7,082 nucleotides of DNA from positions 1 to 7,082 of the forward strand of contig CAAGDZ010000224.1 of NCBI GenBank assembly GCA_900768735.1, read 5' to 3'. The DNA is from Oscillospiraceae bacterium (GTDB lineage Bacteria > Bacillota > Clostridia > Oscillospirales > Ruminococcaceae). Of the stretch, positions 1-7,082 are shown piece after piece (within the stretch, counting starts at the first letter, position 1; each line of letters starts with the position of its first letter). Under the pieces are notes generated by a model. It saw only the letters and a list, made by a program, of their open reading frames with translations. It ran no database searches and was not told where the DNA came from. A program made the translations under genes and the position numbers.

Positions 1-3000
1 AGCTGTCGCCTGATGAAGTGTTTGAACTGTCACCCGACGAAGTACCCGGGTCGGAAATATCCGAGCTGTCATCCGATGATGTGGGTGTATCGGGTATCGA
101 AACGTTAATAGGCGCGGATATATATGCCGGCATTACGTTACCCGATTTATCAGTATAGGTTACCGATACGATGTAGCTTCCGCTCTCGTTTATCGTAAAT
201 CTGCCGATATGGGCGTTGCCCTCGCCGTCCGTCCACTCGGGGGTGATTTCTACCGAGCCGCCGTCCTTATGGAGTGTTACCTTGACATCGTTTTTATCAA
301 AGTTATTCTCCTTGATAACGATTGTGCCGTTTACGGGGCCTTCAAACTGCGACGCGTCACCCTTGTCGCCGTCCGCCGCCGTGTAGGTCACGGTGATATC
401 GGGCGCGGTATCGTCAACTACAATATGTATGTCGGAGCTGATTTTCGCGCTGTTTCCTGCCTTGTCAACCGCAGTAAGCGTAACTATACCGCTTGCGTTT
501 GCTACCGGCAGAGTAAATGTTGCTGTCGCAGTATTGCCGTCAGATGTAATATCGTCACCGTCAATAACCGTGTCGGGTATGCTGTCGCCGTTATCTGCCG
601 CAAAGCTGTAGATAAGGTGAGATATTCCCGACAAAGCGTCGCTTGCGGATAATGTCACGGTCACGGGCTTGTTGTAGTAGCTGTAATTATCGCCGTCCAC
701 CGTAGCATCGGCAACGCTGTCGCTGTAGGAGATGGTGAGATTTTCCGGGGCGGTGTTGTCCATGCAGACTGTGATGTTTCCCGCCTTCTTCTCGCTCGTA
801 AGTCCCGCCATATTTGTGGCAGACGCGTAAAGCTCGGTTATATAGCCGTTAAAGTCGGCGCGCGGCAGACTGAATACGGCGTAATAGTTGCCGTCATTAT
901 CCATCTGTGCTTCCTTTACTTCACTTGTCGGCTCTGCTCCCGCTCTCGCCGTATCCGTGCGGCTGACATCGTAGGACAACTCGATAGTATCTACCGGTGA
1001 TACATCGTCAACGGCGTTTACGGTCACCGTTACGCTGACCTCGGAGTTTGCATAGTATTCACCGAAGGTGATTCCGTTTATTATCTGCTCAAAGAAGTTG
1101 AGCTCGGTATCGTACTCAATGTTTATCGAGTCAGCGCTCGGAGCCGTTGTATCAACGGTAAAGCAGCCGGTGTCGGCCTCGTCGTACTTGTCGGTATAAT
1201 TATCGGTATACTTTAAGCAAAGTCTGTAGACCGCGTCACCGTTTAAGGTTACAAAGCAGCTGTATACATCACCTGTGTTGGTCCAGTTTTCCTTGTTTTT
1301 GATATAATCTGCCGCATTGCATGGCACGTCTGCTCCACCCATTGTCTTTGCGGAAAGCTGTACATCGATATTATCGGCTTTGAAATTGTCGGTTGTTATC
1401 TTCAGCTGAACCGTAGTATCTGCGGAATAGTATTCCACGTATCTGCCGTCATTCGGCGGGAGTATCACTTCTACAACCGGTGCCGGTGTACCTATCTTGA
1501 TATAAGGCGAGGTGTAGCTGTCGGCGCTGTTGTCCGAGCGGTCGGTGTAGCTCATATTAAGGCGATATACGCCCTGTCCATCAAGCTCCAGCGTACCTGT
1601 CCATACATCACCGTCATTTGCCCAGACGGTCTTGTCTGTAGCTTCGCCGTTTACCTTTACAACGACGTCCTCGGGATAGAAGTTAGCCTCGGTTACGGTA
1701 AATACCGCTGTTACCTTTTCGGGATAGTATAATGTTACGTCATCACCCTTCACATATTCTTCAACTACCTCACCTGTGGTGTTATCAACTATACTGTAGG
1801 GTGCGCCAAGTCTTACATCAAGCTCGGGCGAAACGTTATCCACCACGATAACTCTGCTTTCGTCTGATACAGGACTGCTTTCAAGTCCCGCCATATTTAC
1901 CGCCTGTACGGCTATGCCGCCGCGGTACTGTGCATCGTCGGCATCAAGCGTAAATGACGCGGTGTATTTGCCGTCTTCACCCTTTACTGCACCGACAATT
2001 CCTCCGGCTGAGTCGGAATTTATGTCAGACGCGCCGTTTTCCTTAGTGTACGACCACTTGATGAAGTCAATGCCCGATATGCTGTCAGAGGCCGTTACTG
2101 TTACGGTTGCTTCCTTCTGATAGTAATAATATCCGAAGGTAAGGCCGTTTAATATTTTCTCGGCAAAGTTAAGCTCCTTAGAATACTCAATCGTTATATC
2201 TCCCGCCGCGGGTGCAGTCGAGTCTATAGTAAACTCTACCGGCGTCTGTCCGACGGAAGAATCCGAGATAAAGTCATTGTAGGTTACGCCGAAGGTGTAG
2301 CTTCCGTTGTCGCTGATTGTTATTTCTGCGGTGTGGGTGTCTCCGTCATGCGTCCAATTTGCATCGTCTGCGAGATATGCGGCGTAGTCGGTGCCGAGCG
2401 TTATCGGATTTCCGAGAATGTCAACAGCCGCGATATTAAGTCTGACATCCTCAACGCGGAAGTTTTCCTCAACCACCGTGATAAGCGCGGTTCTGAGACT
2501 TGTATAATACTTATCGTTTACAGGTTCGTTTTCATCGGTAAACTCAAAGGTACAGTACGCCATATTCTCATCGTATACGATTTTCGGCGAGGTGTACTCC
2601 TCCATTTCATTACGCGAGCGGTCGGTGTACTCTGCGGAAATAACGTACTCTCCGTTGCTGTCGATTGTTATTACGGCGCTGTAGCGGTCATTTCCGAGGT
2701 CTATCCACAGAAGGTCGCTCAGTTTTTTGCCGTTCAGCCTTACGGTAATATCCGTTGCATAGAAATTAGCCTCGGCGACGGTAAGCACAACACTCGTGCT
2801 TTCCTTTGTGTACAGCGTTACATCGTCGCCGTTTTCAAATGACGTCAGGCGCTCGCCGGTAGCATTGTCAATAATCATCACATTGCCGTAGCTTACACCA
2901 AGCGTCGGAGAAATGCTGTCAACTATGATTACGTTTCCGCTGTCGGTCTTTACATTACTTTCAAGACCCGTCTTGTTTACAGCCGTAGCCGAGATATTTC

Positions 3001-6000
3001 CGAGCAGGCTGTCCGCGTACTCCTTAGGGAGTGTAAAGCTTGCGGTATATACGCCGTTTTCATCGCACTCACCCGCGGGTATCGAGCCGCTTAAATGCTC
3101 CAGATTGATTTTGGACACGCCGTCTTTTCTGTTGTATTCCCAGTTTATGCAGTCAATTCCCGAGCCGTTGTCCTTTGCGGTAACCGTAACCGTCACAGGG
3201 TTATCATAGCTGTAATAGCCGAAGGTTACGTTGTTTATAAACGCCGCAATAGGGTCGATAGGCGAGCTGTAGGAAATTGTTATATCCGCCGTATCGGGTG
3301 CCGACCTGTCAACGCAGATTGTCGGCGAAGCATAGCCGTCAGACTCGTTGCCGCAGATGTCCTTATAGCCTATGGTAAAATCATAGTATGCGTCACCCGT
3401 CAGATTGAATACAAAGGTATGCTTATCTCCGTCGTGCTGCCAGTTATCGTTATTCTTTAAATACGATGAATAATCGTCTGTTTCGATTTCGTTTAAAAGC
3501 AAATCTCGAACCCATACCTCAATTTCAAAATCGGCTGCGTCAAAATTATGCTCGGTTACCGTAATAGTTACCTTTTGCATCTGTGATGTAAACACATCTG
3601 CAAGCGGATTGTCATTTTCAATCACGGGGTCGTATTCAACACTAATCACGGGCTTTTCGCTGTCAACCGTGATTTTAGGCGAGCTGTAGGAGGTCATCTC
3701 ATTTGTCGAGCGGTCGGTATAGCTTACGGTAAAGCTGTAGTCGCCGTCCCCTCTTATCGCAAAGCTGCCCACATACATATCACCGTTGTTATCCCACTCG
3801 ACCTCAGGCGTAACTATGCCGTTTACGCCTTCTTTTATGAGCGCCACTCTGACGTCCTCGGGATAGAAGTTAGCCTCGTTTATTCTGAAAGAAACAAGGG
3901 CATAATCACTGTAGCAGATAGTTACATCTTCCTCGTCCTGATCAAAGCTGTCCGGTCTGCTGCCGTCCGCGCAGATTATCGCGTCGGGTTCGGAATAAAC
4001 TATCTCGCAAAGCTCGGGCGCGATATTATCAACCACGTTTATTCTGCCGCTGTCGGATTTTTCATCACTTACAAGACCCGCCTTGTCGGTCGCCGTAACG
4101 GAGATATATCCTCTGTACTGCTCCGCCTGCGAAGCGGTGATATTATAAGAGGCGGTGTATATTCCCTTGTCGGTGCTGCTCTGTACAACGTCCAGCGTGG
4201 TCATGAATTTATCGACATTTATACTGCTTGCGCCCTCCTGCTTTGTGTAGAAAAGCTTAAAGCCGTCAATACCCGATATGTTGTCGCGCGCGGTTACGGT
4301 TACTGTCACGTCGTTCTGATAATAGCCGAAGGTCAGCGCGTTTATTATCTGCTGTGCCGTATTCAGCGGGGTTGAATATGTGATGGTTATATCGTTTGCA
4401 GAGGGCTTTGTCTTGTCAACGGTAAAGCCGTCCGAAGTATAGCTGTCAGCCGCATTTCCGGCTATGTCTGTCATATTCAGGCTGAAGCTGTAATTTGCGT
4501 CATCGGTGAACACAATCTGTGCCGTATGTGTATCACCATCATGCGTCCAGTTATCGTCATTTTTGAGATATTCCGCAAAATTGTCGGTTATTGTTACCGC
4601 GTAGCCGTTTATATCTGTCGCCGTTATCTGTGTGCTTACCAGCTCTGCCTTGAAATTATGCTCGATTACGGTGATTGTCGCGGTGCGGTCGCAGCTGTAG
4701 TATTTTTCGTTTACGGGCGCTTTGTCGCTCTCATATTCGACCTCTATAACAGGCGCGGTATCATCTACCGATATTTTCGGTGAAACATACTGCTCCATGA
4801 CGTTTCCGGCATTATCGGTATAGTCAAAGGTTACCGTATAGTCTCCGTTTTCCGTCAGAGTCAGAGTGCCGGTTATCACTCCGTTTTCGTCAGGCTCACC
4901 CCATGTAGCATTGTTTGCCGCTGTGCCGTTTACCTTTACTACGCAGGCGGTACTGTCAAAGAAGGTTTCCTTCAGCGTAAAGGTGATAACCGCCTCATCG
5001 CTGTAGTAAAGGGTTACATCGTCGCCTTCGCCGAAGCCTTCAAGCTCCCCGCCGGTCGCGTTGTCAAGTATAACTGCGTCGCTGTAGGTAACCGTGCGGT
5101 CGGGCGTGCCGTTATCCATCTTTACGCCGACTGTATTTATTCCGGAGATGTTTCCTGCGTTGTCTATGCAGTAGATTTCATAATCACCCTTGTACTGCTG
5201 TGCGGGGATTGTAAAGCTGAATGAGCCGTCGGTGTTGTCTTCCGTGATTACAAAGACATCCATCGTTGTATCACCGGACTTGGAGCAGAACACCTGCTTT
5301 ACACCCGAAAGGGCGTCGCTTGCCTTGCCGCTGATTATCACGTTTCCGTTTGTCCAGACGGCGGGAGAAGCGCTTGCGCTGTCAACGGTCGGCGCGGTTT
5401 TGTCCATCTTTACAGCTATGGCTGTTTCAAGCGAGATATTACCCGCCTTGTCCTTGCAGTAGATTATATAGTCGCCCACATAGTCCTGATTATAGATTGC
5501 AAAGTAATATTCGCCGTTTTCCTTGCTGAAGGTGGTTACCTCGGTTTCCGCACCGTATTCGCCCTGCTTGTAGTATACCTTGTCTACGCCGGACACGGAG
5601 CTTATATCCGCGCCCTCAGCCTGTACGTCGGACACCTTACCGTTTATTATAACCGCGCCGTTTGTCCAGTCCTCAGAGCTTGCTACGGCTGTATTTACGA
5701 TACAGCGCTCGGTATCCATGAATACGCTGACATATTTTGAATCGGAAAAGTTTCCTGCGTTATCAACTGCGTAAATCTCATACTGACCTTTAAAGTTCTG
5801 CGGTGCGATACTGTAGCTGAACGAGCCGTCTGCCGAATTGAAAGCAACCTCTTCTGCAAACGCACCTTCAACACACTTTCTTATGTAAACCTTAGCCAGT
5901 CCCGAAATATCGTTTTGGCTCATATCGGTCGGGATAACATCCGCCGCTTTTCCGGATATTGTGACGCCGCTGTTTGTCCAGTCTGCATTATCTGCCTTGC

Positions 6001-7082
6001 AGTTACTGAGTTCAGGCTTTGTAATATCCATCTTCACGCTGACGGTTTTGCTGTCCTCCGCCTTGCATTTATTACCCGCTTTATCCTCACAGTAAACGGT
6101 GTAAGCACCCTTATAGTCCTGCGCGTTTACGGTGAATGAATATTCGGTTTGTTCATCGGTAAGCGTAACGCTGTCAACGGCTGTTTCAAGGTTGCTTCCC
6201 TTGTAGAGATAAACCGTCTTTACGCCCGACAGATTGTCGCTTACCTCGCCGTTAATGGTAATATTGCCGTTTGTCCAGTCGGACTTGTCAACCTCTGCGG
6301 ATACCACAACAGGTGTTGTTACATCAATATACACATTGACATATTCGCTTTTATCGTTCTCGACATTATCGGTAGCCAACAGAATATATTGTCCGTTAAA
6401 GTTCTCCGCGGGTACTGTAATGCTGAACTTTCCTTCCTCGTCAAAAGTACAGCTTTCAAACTCGCTTCCGATAAGACTGCTGCCCCTTATGTATTTAAGA
6501 GTTTTTACTCCTGAATGAGCATCGGTCACCGTACCGCTGATTATAACTTGCGTATTTGTCCAGTCGGACGGCTCGGCAGTATACTCGATTACCGGTCTGG
6601 TAGTGTCCATTTTTACATATACCGCATAATTTTCCGACCGATTTCCCGCAGCATCATCGCAGTATACATAATAATTTCCCTCGTAGGTCTGGGCGGGGAT
6701 AGTAAAGGTATAGCTGCCGTCATTATCCGCGGTTACTTCAAACTTATAGGTTTTGCCCACTCCGTCAGCTCTTACGCAGTACACCGACTTTACGCCGGAA
6801 ATCAGAGCGTCGGTTGCGTCGGAAGAAGATGCGGGATCGCTGAACTCCGCATTGATTGTCAGATATGCACCCGTCCAGCCGGAGACACTCGGCTCGGCGC
6901 TTGTTATTTTGGGTGCAGTCGTATCAAGCTTTATATCGGAAGATACGGTATCAGACACGTTACCCGCCTTGTCGGCGGTGCAGATATAAAGCTTGCTGTA
7001 GTAGATATTGCTTACTGTGCTGTATTTTTCAGCATACTCCTCCGCGTTTATCGCAAAGGTATAGGTCTTTTGCTCATCATTG
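1..7082 (-). CDS. Giant Ig-like repeat surface protein, partial at both ends
   Basis: The complement is open from 7081 to 2 (2360 codons) with no stop and no frame change, and module boundaries keep one register throughout. No start or stop codon is visible, so the true length is unknown but exceeds 2360 residues. The translation is beta-rich, acidic, and made of repeated modules that mostly end in motifs such as VDDTAP, MDTTRP or VDNIAP and contain turns such as DKAGN, DNAGN and YTDRS. These are hallmarks of bacterial Ig-like / fibronectin-like domains in secreted adhesins and stalk proteins. Order: D-W-T-N units (residues 1-660), four B-C-D super-repeats (661-2112), modules E and F (2113-2330), then a Ser/Asp/Thr-rich linker (2331-2360). 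No catalytic motif, signal peptide, membrane helix or sortase motif lies in the window. A role as an extracellular stalk or adhesin is inferred from architecture; the ligand is unknown. The modules are too diverged for this to be an assembly-collapsed satellite. Confidence 0.96.
2..91 (-). other. Start of Ser/Asp/Thr-rich low-complexity linker (runs off the window)
   Basis: Residues 2331-2360. The 30 residues contain 12 Ser, 7 Asp, 4 Thr, 3 Gly, 2 Pro, 1 Asn and 1 Ile, with no aromatic or basic residue. An eight-residue unit TSSGDSSN (20-43) is followed by TSSGDS (2-19), giving an imperfect 24-bp tandem repeat in the DNA. Such acidic Ser/Thr-rich segments commonly join extracellular domains to a wall anchor, or separate folded domains, in Gram-positive surface proteins. 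What follows it is not visible here. Confidence 0.85.
92..400 (-). other. Module F, B-like Ig-like domain, last folded module before the linker
   Basis: Residues 2228-2330 (103 aa). It starts DITVTYTAADGDKG and has the strand TIVIKENNFDKNDVKVTL, matching the E-x-NF-x-x-x-DV core of the B modules. It continues with VEITPEWTDGEGN and IGRFTINESGSY, then VTYTDKSGNVMPAYISAP, close to the B2 end (VSYTDRSTNEM). It lacks the GDDVTLYY lead-in and ends in SIPDTP rather than a VD-x-T-x-P linker, as expected of a last folded domain. Confidence 0.85.
401..745 (-). other. Module E, D-like Ig-like domain
   Basis: Residues 2113-2227 (115 aa). It begins ENLTISYSDSV, keeps an SYYNKPVTVTVTLSASD strand and an SGIS turn that match the D modules (compare FGYYSYDNPVTVTVTAKD in D2), and ends TAVDKAGNSA then VVDDTAP. 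It lacks the INxxTFG segment and is about 14 residues shorter than D1-D4. It follows D4 directly, so the B and C modules expected at this place are absent. Confidence 0.85.
746..1825 (-). repeat. B-C-D super-repeat 4 (360 residues)
   Basis: Residues 1753-2112. B4 (1478-1825, 116 aa) has IVDNTTGEVV, KGDDVTLYYPEK, the strand VFTVTEANFYPEDV, a VKVNGEATDK loop, YTDRSDNSADSYTSPY and the weak linker IGTPAP. C4 (1139-1477, 113 aa) is the most diverged C module: the strand VQLKITTDNF replaces TATITV-x-E-x-NF, NWTNTGDVY replaces NWTHDGDTH, and the end is FTVDTTAP. D4 (746-1138, 131 aa) has IINGITFGEYYANSE, a VTVTVNAVDDVSPVD stretch in place of the usual SGID turn, an inserted loop around SRTDTARAGAEP, TNMAGLTSE and MDNTAP. 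This copy closes the regular super-repeat series; the next module does not start with a B type. Confidence 0.87.
1664..1691 (-). repeat. Perfect 28-bp repeat, copy in B4
   Basis: These 28 bases on the plus strand are identical to 3851-3878. They encode the core of the B-module strand and turn, around EANFYPEDV. Flanking bases differ on both sides. Confidence 0.9.
1826..2905 (-). repeat. B-C-D super-repeat 3 (360 residues)
   Basis: Residues 1393-1752. B3 (2558-2905, 116 aa) has IIDNATGERL, GDDVTLYTK, the strand VVLTVAEANFYATDI and YTDRSRNEM. Its terminal linker is lost: YDENMAY stands where VDDTAP is found in B1, so the B3-C3 hinge is probably different. C3 (2210-2557, 116 aa) has EPVNDKYYTSLRTALITV, VEENFRVEDV, NWTHDGDTH and IDSTAP; the AGN turn is replaced by NDFISDSS. 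D3 (1826-2209, 128 aa) has LNGLTFGYYYYQKEAT, VTVTASD, SISGID, VNMAGLESS and VVDNVSP. C3 resembles C1 more than C2 or C4 in the NWTHDGDTHTA stretch. Confidence 0.88.
2906..4015 (-). repeat. B-C-D super-repeat 2 (370 residues)
   Basis: Residues 1023-1392. B2 (3650-4015, 122 aa) has EEDVTICYSD, the strand RINEANFYPEDV, YTDRSTNEM and VDSEKP. It is about five residues longer than the other B modules, in the segment between NFYPEDV and the following Trp (VEWDNNGD). C2 (3296-3649, 118 aa) has VTITVTEHNFDAADF, NWQHDGDKH, YKDICGNESDGY and VDRSAP. It carries a leading insertion (around IENDNPLADVF) in place of the APVNEKYY seen in C1. D2 (2906-3295, 130 aa) has INNVTFGYYSYDNP, VTVTVTAKD, GSGID, VNKTGLESN and VDSISP. 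Copy 2 is the longest of the four. It also carries one copy of a perfect 28-bp repeat shared with B4. Confidence 0.88.
3851..3878 (-). repeat. Perfect 28-bp repeat, copy in B2
   Basis: Second copy of the sequence at 1664-1691, in the same module position (EANFYPEDV of B2) and the same reading frame, 2187 bp (729 codons) away. Confidence 0.9.
4016..5101 (-). repeat. B-C-D super-repeat 1 (362 residues)
   Basis: Residues 661-1022, three Ig-like modules. B1 (4751-5101, 117 aa) begins with an ILDNATG-GDDVTLYY stretch, has an ITFTLKETFF strand and ends YTDNAGN then VDDTAP. C1 (4403-4750, 116 aa) has the strand RTATITVIEHNF, then NWTHDGDTH, MTDIAGN and VDKTKP. D1 (4016-4402, 129 aa) has INALTFGYY, the strand VTVTVTARD, the turn SGID, and ends TDKAGLVSD then VVDNIAP. 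B and C share the pattern of an alternating hydrophobic strand followed by E-x-x-F, so they look like related folds. D is a different, longer type. The module order recurs exactly in the next three copies. The junction to the D-W-T-N array is MDNGTP. Function is inferred as a rigid rod segment. Confidence 0.88.
5102..7081 (-). repeat. Array of D-W-T-N Ig-like units (one partial, six complete)
   Basis: Residues 1-660. After a partial module (6911-7081, ending in LDTTAP), six units follow: unit 1 6593-6910 (106 aa), unit 2 6311-6592 (94), unit 3 6014-6310 (99), unit 4 5702-6013 (104), unit 5 5390-5701 (104), unit 6 5102-5389 (96). Each unit has, in order, DWTN (GWTG in unit 1, VWTN in unit 6), a G-x-V/A-x-D strand, an SGV/SGL turn, a central strand pair, a strand like FSFTIPAQ-x-YKG, the strand Y-x-IYC-x-D-x-AGN (degenerate ATDNVEN in unit 2) and the linker MD-x-T-x-P. 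This is the pattern of bacterial Ig-like domains that repeat in tandem in surface proteins. The plus strand shows the motif as tttgtccag near the start of most units. Sequence divergence between units is high, so the duplications are old. The linker is altered between units 4 and 5 (MDTERC) and after unit 6 (MDNGTP). Confidence 0.9.

Noticed and set aside
2..91. Sortase signal or transmembrane anchor at the C-terminal side
   Set aside because: The visible linker has no LPxTG-like motif and no hydrophobic segment; any anchor must lie beyond position 1.
209..652. Plus-strand open frame of 147 codons, with a second at 393-611
   Set aside because: Both are antisense to modules E and F. They are open because the real gene rarely uses TTA, CTA and TCA codons.
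2540..2575. Frameshift or assembly error at the B3-C3 junction
   Set aside because: The reading frame and module register are kept on both sides and only the linker residues differ, so substitution is more likely than an indel.
2333..2842. Plus-strand open frame of 169 codons
   Set aside because: It is codon-on-codon antisense to C3, B3 and the inter-module region. Its translation has no domain pattern, no ribosome binding site stands out, and the minus frame has clear repeats across the same bases.
6149..6514. Overlapping plus-strand frames (6149-6514 and 6234-6518)
   Set aside because: They are shadows of D-W-T-N units 2 and 3; the repeated hydrophobic look comes from the complement of the beta-strand codons.
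7013..7048. Possible internal start: GGAGG-like sequence just before an ATG on the minus strand (ATG at 7033-7035)
   Set aside because: The ATG is out of the main frame and meets a stop after seven codons. The purine run is simply Glu-Glu codons.
1..7082. CRISPR-like or satellite-like periodicity
   Set aside because: Repeat units are about 280-390 bp (about 1.08 kb for the super-repeat), coding, in one frame and highly diverged, with no short identical repeats and unique spacers.

Overview
The window lies entirely inside one very large protein-coding gene on the minus strand. Reading the complement from position 7081 down to position 2 gives 2360 consecutive sense codons with no stop. Neither the start codon nor the stop codon is in the window, so the gene is longer than 7.08 kb. 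The N-terminal side is at the high-coordinate end and the C-terminal side at the low-coordinate end. I see no second gene, RNA gene, promoter, terminator, mobile element or CRISPR array. The plus-strand open frames (the longest at 2333-2842 and 209-652) are antisense shadows.

The product is a modular, almost all-beta protein built from bacterial Ig-like / fibronectin-like repeats. Most modules end in a linker of the type (V/M)D-x-T-x-P and carry a D-x-AGN or YTD-type turn. From N to C terminus (residues numbered within the window): (1) part of one module followed by six units of about 94-106 residues built around a D-W-T-N motif (residues 1-660, positions 5102-7081); (2) four copies of a three-module super-repeat B-C-D of 360-370 residues (residues 661-2112, positions 746-5101); (3) a D-like module E and a B-like module F (residues 2113-2330, positions 92-745); (4) the start of a Ser/Asp/Thr-rich low-complexity linker (residues 2331-2360, positions 2-91) that runs off the window. 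This is the usual plan of a secreted, cell-surface-anchored fibrous protein: a long stalk of Ig-like domains and then a flexible wall-spanning segment. The signal peptide, any N-terminal functional domain and the anchor would lie outside the window.

Organism (inference): G+C is close to half by eye, ATA (Ile) and AGA (Arg) codons are freely used, and Ig-like modules with the motif TATITVxExNF recur in surface proteins of gut Clostridia. A Gram-positive gut Firmicute of the Ruminococcaceae/Oscillospiraceae or Lachnospiraceae type is the best guess, not a firm assignment.

I did not find a new multi-gene system. The parts worth a second look are internal to the protein: the regular B-C-D super-repeat, two matching cysteine pairs in the D-W-T-N units, loop insertions that split those units into long and short forms, a perfect 28-bp repeat between two diverged super-repeats, and the change of module order before the linker.
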